From: Oscillospiraceae bacterium
GTDB lineage: Bacteria > Bacillota_A > Clostridia > Oscillospirales > Acutalibacteraceae
DNA: 12,679 bases
Direction of reading: 5' to 3'
Assembly (NCBI GenBank): GCA_003519645.1
Contig: DOWI01000406.1
Span: 4,279-16,957, forward strand
Shown here in pieces: positions 6,906 through 12,679 of the stretch. Every line of letters begins with the position of its first letter. The stretch's first letter is position 1. Under the pieces are notes generated by a model. It had not been told where the DNA came from and made no database searches. It worked only from the letters and a program-made list of their open reading frames with translations. Both the position numbers and the translations under genes were made by a program.

Positions 6906-8999
6906 ATGAAGATACAAATGCTGCTTAACGGACTCGACTGCGGAGTGTGTGCGTCCGAGATTGAGCGCGAGGTTGGACGAATTGACGGCGTTTTTGATGC
7001 TTCGGTTAATTTTGCATCCGGAACACTGACTGTCGACATTCCGGATGAACAAAAACAGAATATACTGCGGCAGGTTGAAAGGATTGCACATCAGCATGAT
7101 TCTTTGATTACTGTCAGTGAAAAAACATACGGCAAACCTCAACCGGTCAAGGACGCAGTTACTGTCATGCCGTACATATCGCTGTTGATATCGTCGGTGG
7201 CCTTCACTACCGGGCTGATACTGACTTTATCACCGGCATGGGAGTTTGGACTGTTTTTTGCCGCATATTTGGCAGTCGGCGGCAAACTGCTGTTTACAGC
7301 ACTTCGCAACATCATAAAAGGTCAGATTTTTGACGAAAATTTTCTGATGAGCATAGCTACAATAGGGGCATTTATTATCGGGGAATATGCCGAAGGCGCT
7401 GCTGTTATGCTGTTTTATCAAATCGGCGAGATGTTCCAGACTATTGCGGTAAACCGTTCCCGCAAATCTATTGAAGCCCTGATGGATATACGTCCCGACT
7501 ACGCCAATCTTAAAACAGGGGATACAGTCACCCGTGTGTCACCCGAAAAGGTATCGGTCGCAGATGTAATAATAGTGAAAGCGGGCGAAAAAATCCCGCT
7601 GGACGGTAAGGTGTTGAGCGGAAGCTCCTCACTCGACACCTCGGCATTGACAGGTGAATCAATGCCGAGAGATGTAAAGCAAGGCAGCGAGGTTTTGTCG
7701 GGCTCTGTTAATCTCGGCGGATTGCTGACCGTCAAGGTTACAAAGGAATTCGGCGAATCCACCGTTATGAAAATACTTGATTTGGTACAGAATGCAGGTT
7801 CAAAAAAAGCTACAACCGAAAAATTCATCACGGGGTTTGCCCGGATTTATACCCCTATTGTTGTTTTCTCGGCGCTCGGATTAGCGGTTGTGCCGCCTCT
7901 GCTGCTTCCCGGCGCTGCCTTTGCCGAGTGGATTAACAGGGCGCTTATTTTCCTTGTGGTTTCCTGTCCCTGCGCGCTGGTGGTATCCATTCCTTTAAGC
8001 TACTTCGGAGGAATCGGTGGAGCATCTCGAAACGGTATTCTTATCAAGGGCAGCAGCAGTCTTGATGTATTGAGCCAGCTTGATACAGTTGTGTTTGACA
8101 AAACGGGCACCCTTACAAAGGGCGTGTTTAAGGTCAGCCGAATTGTTCCGGCCGAAGGGCAAAGCAAGGATGCGGTTTTGTCGGTGGCGGCTCATGCCGA
8201 ATGCTTTTCAAACCACCCGATTGCCGGTTCTATTCTAAAGGCATATCCATTTGAAATCGACAAGAGCCGGATTTCCGAATATGAGGAAATAGCAGGTCTC
8301 GGTTTGCGGGCTGTTATTGACGGAAAGGAGATTCTTGCCGGCAACATTGGCCTGATGTCGGCATTTGGTATTGACTGTCCCGAAAGCCAAAGCGGCGGCA
8401 CTGTGGTGTATCTCGTGAGGGACAACAGATTTTTGGGATATATTTTAATTGAGGATGAAATCAGGCAGGACAGCAGGTCTGCCTTAAGCGGGCTTAGGGC
8501 GCAGGGGGTAAAAAAGATTGTCATGCTTACCGGAGACCGCCCTGCCGCCGCCGAAAAAGCAGCCGAAGAAATTGGGCTTAATGATGTGTATGCGGGCTTG
8601 CTTCCTCATCAAAAGGTGGAGATGCTGGAAAGGCTGCTGTCCCGGAACACTGCTCGCGGCAAGCTTGCATTTGTGGGGGACGGTATCAATGATGCGCCAG
8701 TACTCGCCCGCGCCGATTTGGGAATTGCAATGGGGGGCTTGGGCTCGGACGCCGCCATTGAAGCGGCAGATGTGGTTTTGATGACCGACCAGCCGTCAAA
8801 GCTGGTTGCGGGCATAAGGATTGCTAAAAAGACCAGACGTATTGTATGGCAAAACATCATATTAGCGCTGGGTATCAAAGCCGTGATCTTGTTGTTAGGC
8901 GCGCTCGGCTTTGCATCGATGTGGGGTGCTGTGTTCGCTGACGTCGGCGTCACAATCATTGCTGTAATAAACGCGATACGTACGGTTAAATTAGGCTAA
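6906..8999 (+). CDS. cadA: P1B-type Zn/Cd/Pb-exporting ATPase (CadA/ZntA family)
   Basis: This 697-residue membrane pump uses ATP to export divalent soft metals. It starts with one heavy-metal-associated domain whose GLDCGVCA carries Cys12 and Cys15. About eight membrane segments follow (near residues 86-107, 113-134, 145-160, 161-180, 312-335, 345-368, 648-668, 671-692). The actuator loop has TGES (249-252). The transport site is CPC (354-356), and the phosphorylated residue is Asp398 in DKTGT. The nucleotide domain has an HP motif (His437-Pro438) and GDGIND (591-596). Lys658 and Asp679 in the last two segments have the same 21-residue spacing as the ZntA pair, which supports Zn/Cd/Pb over copper specificity. 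The start ATG has AGAAAGGG a few nt upstream. It is co-transcribed with the upstream repressor and closed by a hairpin terminator. Length and motifs are complete. Confidence 0.95.
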   Translation: MKIQMLLNGLDCGVCASEIEREVGRIDGVFDASVNFASGTLTVDIPDEQKQNILRQVERIAHQHDSLITVSEKTYGKPQPVKDAVTVMPYISLLISSVAFTTGLILTLSPAWEFGLFFAAYLAVGGKLLFTALRNIIKGQIFDENFLMSIATIGAFIIGEYAEGAAVMLFYQIGEMFQTIAVNRSRKSIEALMDIRPDYANLKTGDTVTRVSPEKVSVADVIIVKAGEKIPLDGKVLSGSSSLDTSALTGESMPRDVKQGSEVLSGSVNLGGLLTVKVTKEFGESTVMKILDLVQNAGSKKATTEKFITGFARIYTPIVVFSALGLAVVPPLLLPGAAFAEWINRALIFLVVSCPCALVVSIPLSYFGGIGGASRNGILIKGSSSLDVLSQLDTVVFDKTGTLTKGVFKVSRIVPAEGQSKDAVLSVAAHAECFSNHPIAGSILKAYPFEIDKSRISEYEEIAGLGLRAVIDGKEILAGNIGLMSAFGIDCPESQSGGTVVYLVRDNRFLGYILIEDEIRQDSRSALSGLRAQGVKKIVMLTGDRPAAAEKAAEEIGLNDVYAGLLPHQKVEMLERLLSRNTARGKLAFVGDGINDAPVLARADLGIAMGGLGSDAAIEAADVVLMTDQPSKLVAGIRIAKKTRRIVWQNIILALGIKAVILLLGALGFASMWGAVFADVGVTIIAVINAIRTVKLG

Positions 9000-9034
9000 A
9001 ACATTTTTAATAGAAAAGACGCAGAAAACTAATG

Positions 9035-9063
9035 ACAAAGCCCGCCGAAAAGGCGGGCTTTGT
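9035..9063 (+). terminator. Terminator of the metal-efflux operon
   Basis: ACAAAGCCCGCC (9035-9046) and GGCGGGCTTTGT (9052-9063) form a perfect 12-bp stem with loop GAAAA. The T-run forms part of the stem's 3' side and continues as GTGTAT. It lies 35 nt after the ATPase stop codon. Gap contents: from here to 9253 there is an inverted repeat, a promoter and a ribosome site, and no supported gene. Confidence 0.8.
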
Positions 9064-9127
9064 GTATAAAAGAATTATGGGCGTATTCCATATCCGCCTC
9101 CATGATAGCCACGGCATTGAACCTGAT

Positions 9128-9162
9128 TTATTACCAAAATATACGGTAAAGCGCGGTAATAA
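9128..9162. repeat. Inverted repeat upstream of the signalling operon promoter
   Basis: TTATTACC (9128-9135) and GGTAATAA (9155-9162) form a perfect 8-bp inverted repeat separated by 19 nt. An extra GGTAA (9145-9149) lies within the spacer. It sits about 20 nt before the -35 box of the response-regulator operon, where an activator could bind. No known regulator is recognised, and AT-rich chance symmetry is possible. Confidence 0.4.
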
Positions 9163-9183
9163 GATATTAAATTATATAAACAC

Positions 9184-9211
9184 TTGAAATAACACAGAAA
9201 TTACATATAAT
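9184..9211 (+). promoter_or_regulatory. Sigma-A-like promoter of the signalling operon
   Basis: TTGAAA (9184-9189) and a perfect TATAAT (9206-9211) are separated by 16 nt. Transcription would start near 9218, giving a leader of about 36 nt before the response-regulator ATG at 9254. AGGAG at 9241-9245 is the ribosome site. Confidence 0.65.
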
Positions 9212-9253
9212 AGTAATAAATACCCTTATTAAGTTTATTTAGGAGTGAATATT

Positions 9254-9619
9254 ATGAATATACTTGTTGTTGACGATTCGATTTTTGTCAGACGGTTTCT
9301 AAAGAAATACATATTAACACACATCCCGCAGGCTGAAATAGAATTAGCCGCTTCCGGTGAAGAAGGCTTTCAGCTTTTTAAGGAAAAGCAGTTTGATTTA
9401 ATTATTACCGATTTGCTGATGCCGGGGATAAACGGCGAAGAACTGATTAAAATGATACGAAAAGAAAACAGCAGCATTAAAATCATAGTGCTGACCGCAG
9501 ATGTACAAAAAGCAGTAAGAGATGAGATTGAGAGTCTCAATATCACTGCTTTTTTAAATAAGCCTGTGACAAATGAAGAGTTGTACATAACACTCTCTGA
9601 TTTGACAAGGGAGGGTTAG
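9254..9619 (+). CDS. Single-domain CheY-like response regulator
   Basis: The 121-residue protein is one receiver domain with no output domain. The phospho-acceptor is Asp53 in IITDLLMPG. The metal-binding acidic pair is Asp7-Asp8, the switch Thr is Thr81 in VLTA, and the conserved Lys is Lys103 in LNKP. ATG 9254 is chosen because AGGAG (9241-9245) lies 8 nt upstream; a GTG at 9245 would overlap that site. It is followed 2 nt later by a CheC-like gene and then a GGDEF gene. This suggests it relays phosphorylation to these partners by protein contact, rather than acting as a transcription factor. No sensor kinase is encoded in the window, so the input comes from elsewhere. CheY-like assignment is by fold and motifs; a role in flagellar motility is not shown. 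Confidence 0.92.
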   Translation: MNILVVDDSIFVRRFLKKYILTHIPQAEIELAASGEEGFQLFKEKQFDLIITDLLMPGINGEELIKMIRKENSSIKIIVLTADVQKAVRDEIESLNITAFLNKPVTNEELYITLSDLTREG

Positions 9620-9621
9620 GG

Positions 9622-9981
9622 ATGCTTTCCAGTATTCAAAAGGATCTTTTGACCGAGATATTGAATGTCAATATCGGTAAGGCGGCCAGCAGCCTATCCG
9701 AGATGGCAAATCAGAAGATAATTCTTAATACCCTGATAGGTGAATTTGGAAACTTATTAGATGTTAAGCTTGAATTCTCTTTTCCAGATGTGGAATTCGC
9801 AATTGTAAATACAGTTGAAAATTCCGATTTATCCGAAGATATGCATTTTTTGACCATGTTCACTTCGTTTTTGTTATCCGAAAGCAAGGCAAAAGGTATG
9901 ATTTTTGTTGCTCTTTCAACCGACTCCGAGACCATGCTTATTGATAAAATAAATGAAATGCTGGTTGAGATAAATGAATAA
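9622..9981 (+). CDS. Short CheC-like protein, possible receiver phosphatase
   Basis: This 119-residue protein resembles the N-terminal half of CheC/CheX/FliY phosphatases. Its first helix reads KDLLTEILNVNIGKAASSLSE. It contains the D/S-x3-E-x2-N catalytic pattern (Asp8, Glu12, Asn15) and the conserved G-x-AA-x2-LS. The Pro usually found 22-23 residues later is replaced (Thr37-Leu38). No second E-x2-N motif appears in the C-terminal half, and the protein is much shorter than the roughly 200-residue CheC. If active, it would dephosphorylate the receiver encoded just upstream; alternatively it could be a binding adaptor. The ATG has AGGGAGG about 7 nt upstream and lies 2 nt after the previous stop. 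It overlaps the diguanylate cyclase gene by 8 nt. Family assignment is moderately certain; enzymatic activity is inferred. Confidence 0.75.
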   Translation: MLSSIQKDLLTEILNVNIGKAASSLSEMANQKIILNTLIGEFGNLLDVKLEFSFPDVEFAIVNTVENSDLSEDMHFLTMFTSFLLSESKAKGMIFVALSTDSETMLIDKINEMLVEINE

Positions 9982-10951
9982 TCTGTTTTCTTGCGCTTTG
10001 GACAAGATAGAAATAGGAATTGTTTTGGTAAATCATCAATACAATATCGTATTCTGTAATGAACATGTGGAAAAGCTGTCCGGCAGGCAACTTGACAATT
10101 TCATAAATAAGAAAATAAATTATTTAATTCCCCAGTTTGGCAAAAGCTTATTTATGGATTCTCTATATACCGTTTTGTTCAAGCATAACAGCAGGTTTTT
10201 TTCAAGTAAAATACATAAAGCGTTTATCCTGCCCGAAAATCCCCAAGGGTGCGATATTCGGCAGAACATGAAGATTGAGCCGTTGACGGTGGATAATCAG
10301 GCTTTTGCACTGATACAGATATATGATGTTACAAACGAGGTCAACAACGAGCGTAAGCTGCTATCATTTATCAGCGAGCTTAAAAAGGATTATTTGGAGA
10401 TTAAGGAATCCGAAAAGATTAGTAAGGAACTGGCATCCACCGATACCCTTACCGGTCTGTATAACCGCAATTATATTACCGGCTATATCGACCAAATACT
10501 GAAAACAAGAACTAAATTCGACAAGTATGCATTGATGTTTTTGGATTTGGATGGCTTTAAAAAAGTTAATGATGGTTACGGGCATACAGTCGGGGATATT
10601 GTTCTCAAGAAGGTGGCAGCAATTCTAAAGGGAAGTTTAAAACAAGAGTATGCTACCGCCCGTCTTGGCGGAGATGAGTTTCTTTCCATAATAAAGTACC
10701 ATGATGAGGAAGACCTGAACAGTCTGGCAAGCGAACTTATCCAAAAAGTGTATATACCAATGAAAATCGGTGCCAATAACATTCAGGTTTCGGCAAGCGT
10801 TGGTATTGCGCTTGTTGAGGACGGAATTCAGTCCCCGTCGGATATTATATCAAGGGCGGACCTTGCTATGTATGCCGCAAAAAATCTTGGTAAAAACGGA
10901 TATTGCTTTTACAATAAGGCAGGTAAAAGTTTTCAAAATATTAACAATTGA
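9974..10951 (+). CDS. PAS-GGDEF diguanylate cyclase
   Basis: This 325-residue soluble protein should make cyclic-di-GMP from two GTP. Residues 5-120 look like a PAS sensor domain (GIVLVNHQYNIVFCNEHVEKLSG). A helical signalling linker of about 30 residues follows (121-153), then a GGDEF domain with DTLTGLYNR (157-165), the metal-binding FLDLDGFKKVND (189-200) and an intact GGDEF signature at 232-236 (ARLGGDEFL). The RxxD inhibitory site expected just before the signature is absent (KQEY in its place), so product inhibition through that site is unlikely. No membrane segment is visible. The start ATG lies inside the CheC-like gene (8-nt overlap) and has only a weak SD, which suggests translational coupling. 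It likely receives its signal through the PAS domain and the neighbouring receiver/CheC-like pair. Confidence 0.93.
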   Translation: MNNLFSCALDKIEIGIVLVNHQYNIVFCNEHVEKLSGRQLDNFINKKINYLIPQFGKSLFMDSLYTVLFKHNSRFFSSKIHKAFILPENPQGCDIRQNMKIEPLTVDNQAFALIQIYDVTNEVNNERKLLSFISELKKDYLEIKESEKISKELASTDTLTGLYNRNYITGYIDQILKTRTKFDKYALMFLDLDGFKKVNDGYGHTVGDIVLKKVAAILKGSLKQEYATARLGGDEFLSIIKYHDEEDLNSLASELIQKVYIPMKIGANNIQVSASVGIALVEDGIQSPSDIISRADLAMYAAKNLGKNGYCFYNKAGKSFQNINN

Positions 10952-10965
10952 ATATCAGAATACCC

Positions 10966-10994
10966 TTGAACTTTGAGCGTTTTCGGGCTATTAT
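10966..10994 (+). promoter_or_regulatory. Sigma-A-like promoter of htpG
   Basis: TTGAAC (10966-10971) and TATTAT (10989-10994) are separated by 17 nt. The predicted transcription start near 11001 falls inside the CIRCE element, the usual arrangement for HrcA repression. It begins 15 nt after the diguanylate cyclase stop codon, with no clear terminator between, so read-through from upstream is possible. Confidence 0.7.
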
Positions 10995-10997
10995 AGA

Positions 10998-11024
10998 TTA
11001 GCACTCTTTCGTTGAGAGTGCTAA
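10998..11024 (+). promoter_or_regulatory. CIRCE operator (HrcA binding site)
   Basis: TTAGCACTC (10998-11006), 9 nt, then GAGTGCTAA (11016-11024) matches the CIRCE consensus exactly on both arms with the canonical 9-nt spacer. HrcA binds CIRCE and represses heat-shock genes until GroEL becomes limiting. It overlaps the predicted start of htpG transcription. hrcA itself is not in the window. Confidence 0.97.
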
Positions 11025-11048
11025 TAATTGCTTATTAGAGGGATGTAT

Positions 11049-12679
11049 ATGAAGACCAAACAGTTTAAGGCCGAATCCAAACGTCTGCTTGATCTGATGA
11101 TCAACTCGATTTACACCCATAAGGAGATTTTTCTCCGAGAGCTTATCTCAAACGCAAGCGACGCCATTGATAAGCTTTATTATCGTTCATTGACCGAAGG
11201 ACTTACCGGAATCGGACGTGATGGGTTTACAATCCGTCTGGATATAGACAAGGATGCCCGCACCCTGACACTCACCGATAACGGGATCGGTATGACAAAG
11301 GACGAGCTTGAAAACAATCTCGGTACCATCGCCAAAAGCGGCTCGTTCACCTTTAAAAAGGAGAACGAGGCGAAAGAGGATATTGATATTATCGGTCAGT
11401 TTGGTGTCGGCTTTTATTCGGCTTTTATGGTAAGTGAGGATGTCACCGTAAAAAGCCGCGCTTTCGGTTCGGAGGAGGCATGGTGCTGGCAGTCAAAGGG
11501 GGCTGAAGGCTATACCATTGAGCCCTGCCAAAAGGATGACCACGGCACACAGATTATCCTTTCCATTAAAAAGAGCACCGACGACGAGGATTATGACCAG
11601 TTCCTTGACAGCTATCGTCTGCGCTCGATTATCAAAAAATACTCGGATTACATCCGCTATCCCATTTTGATGGATGTCGAAAAAAGCGTACCGAAAGAGG
11701 GCGAAGAGGGCAAGGAAGTCGAGTATGAAACTATAACCGAAACCCAGACCGTCAACAGCATGGTGCCGATCTGGAAACGCAATAAAAACGAGCTGACCGA
11801 AGAGGATTATCAGAACTTTTATAAGGACAAGTTCTTTGATTATGAGAAGCCGGCCCGGGTAATTCACAGCAGCACCGAGGGTGCCGCAACCTATCAGGCG
11901 CTGATGTTCATCCCTTCCCGCGCGCCTTACAACTATTATACGCGGGAATATGAAAAGGGGCTCCAGCTCTATGCCAGCGGCGTTCTGATTATGGACAAGT
12001 GCGCCGATCTCCTGCCCGATTATTTCAGCTTTGTTAAGGGACTGGTGGATTCGCAGGATTTGTCGCTGAATATATCCCGCGAGATGCTGCAGCACGACCG
12101 CCAGCTTAAGACCATTGCATCCAGACTGGAGAAAAAAATTAAAAGCGAGCTTGCCTCTATGCTGACAAATGAGAGGGAAAAGTATGAGGAGTTTTTCAAA
12201 AATTTCGGATTGCAGCTAAAATACGGTGTATACAGCGATTTTGGTCAGCATAAGGATGTGTTGCAGGAGCTTCTGCTGTTCTATTCATCCACCGAGAAAA
12301 AGCCGGTCACCCTTGCAGAATATGTCAGCCGCATGAAGGAGGAGCAGAAATATATTTACTACGCCTGCGGCGACAGCGTGGAAAAGATTGACAAGCTGCC
12401 CCAAACCGAAGCTGTACGCGACAAGGGCTTTGAAATTCTTTACTGCACCGAGGATATTGATGAATTTGTCCTCCGCATCCTGAATGCAGTAGAGGAAAAG
12501 GAGTTCAAGTCTGTTTCCTCCGGGGATCTCGGTTTTGATACGCCGGAAGACCAAGAGCAACAGAAAAAACAGGAGGAAGAGAATAAGGATTTATTTGAAG
12601 CCATGTCAAAGGCGCTGGACGGCAAGGTCAAGGCGGTCCGTCTATCCAAGCGGCTCAAAACCCATCCTGTATGCCTTGC
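11049..12679 (+). CDS. htpG: Molecular chaperone HtpG (Hsp90), 3'-partial
   Basis: HtpG is the cytosolic bacterial Hsp90, an ATP-driven dimeric chaperone. 543 residues are visible; the family is usually about 620-640 residues, so the end of the dimerisation domain lies beyond the window. The N-terminal ATPase shows [14 protein letters not shown] (catalytic Glu31, metal-binding Asn35), DNGIGM (77-82) and the lid/ATP motif GQFGVGFYS (116-124). The middle domain ends with LNISREMLQ, which supplies the conserved Arg. The C-terminal part reaches RLKTHPVCL. The start at ATG 11049 has GAGGG (11038-11042) 6 nt upstream; an in-frame ATG at 11043 is too close to that site. Regulation by HrcA through the CIRCE element upstream is strongly indicated. 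No internal damage was seen. Confidence 0.96.
   Translation, partial: MKTKQFKAESKRLLDLMINSIYTHKEIFLRELISNASDAIDKLYYRSLTEGLTGIGRDGFTIRLDIDKDARTLTLTDNGIGMTKDELENNLGTIAKSGSFTFKKENEAKEDIDIIGQFGVGFYSAFMVSEDVTVKSRAFGSEEAWCWQSKGAEGYTIEPCQKDDHGTQIILSIKKSTDDEDYDQFLDSYRLRSIIKKYSDYIRYPILMDVEKSVPKEGEEGKEVEYETITETQTVNSMVPIWKRNKNELTEEDYQNFYKDKFFDYEKPARVIHSSTEGAATYQALMFIPSRAPYNYYTREYEKGLQLYASGVLIMDKCADLLPDYFSFVKGLVDSQDLSLNISREMLQHDRQLKTIASRLEKKIKSELASMLTNEREKYEEFFKNFGLQLKYGVYSDFGQHKDVLQELLLFYSSTEKKPVTLAEYVSRMKEEQKYIYYACGDSVEKIDKLPQTEAVRDKGFEILYCTEDIDEFVLRILNAVEEKEFKSVSSGDLGFDTPEDQEQQKKQEEENKDLFEAMSKALDGKVKAVRLSKRLKTHPVCL

Noticed and set aside
9075..9137. A - strand stretch reading ...GYHGGGYGIRP-stop, like the tail of a Gly-rich small protein
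   Set aside because: It has no start codon with a ribosome site and is only about 20 codons from a TTG. It could be a decayed fragment, but nothing else supports it.
9064..9253. A cyclic-di-GMP riboswitch before the signalling operon
   Set aside because: Conserved core sequences of known cyclic-di-GMP riboswitches are absent, and the predicted leader is only about 36 nt.
11493..12095. A 200-codon open frame on the - strand inside htpG
   Set aside because: It lies wholly antisense to a clear Hsp90 coding region, shows no family features and reflects codon bias of the + strand gene.

Overview
The window comes from an anaerobic, low-to-moderate GC Firmicute of the class Clostridia, possibly Oscillospiraceae or a related group. 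This rests on the GatCAB amidotransferase operon, SD-type ribosome sites (AGGAGG), sigma-A-like promoters, a canonical CIRCE element, and two oxygen-sensitive radical SAM enzymes. All supported genes lie on the + strand. No tRNA, rRNA, CRISPR array, insertion sequence or phage gene is visible.

Layout. (1) Positions 2-4017 hold a tRNA-dependent Asn/Gln synthesis operon: the 3' part of aspS fused in frame to gatC, then gatA, then gatB, with tight or overlapping junctions. It closes with a perfect 19-bp hairpin. AspRS would supply Asp-tRNA and GatCAB would amidate misacylated Asp-tRNA(Asn) and/or Glu-tRNA(Gln). The fusion tethers the synthetase to the amidotransferase. (2) Positions 4075-6362 hold a promoter and two adjacent radical SAM genes, one with six extra C-terminal cysteines and one HemN/HemW-like. 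I cannot assign them a pathway, and they are the best candidate for an undescribed system. (3) Positions 6397-9063 hold a heavy-metal efflux operon: terminator, strong promoter with an overlapping palindromic operator, a CadC/SmtB-type ArsR repressor, a P1B-type Zn/Cd/Pb ATPase, and a terminator. (4) Positions 9184-10951 hold a small signalling operon: a single-domain CheY-like receiver, a short CheC-like protein, and a PAS-GGDEF diguanylate cyclase. Together these could couple a phosphorelay to cyclic-di-GMP production. No histidine kinase is in the window. (5) Positions 10966-12679 hold htpG (Hsp90) behind a sigma-A-like promoter with a perfect CIRCE operator. The gene runs off the window.

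Base composition shifts by block. The gat and metal-efflux genes are GC-richer, while the radical SAM pair and the signalling operon are visibly AT-richer. This suggests different histories for those cassettes, but I judged it by eye and did not compute it. The window is mostly ordinary core and accessory biology. The parts that deserve attention are the AspRS-GatC fusion, the radical SAM pair, the receiver/CheC-like/GGDEF module, and CIRCE control of htpG.
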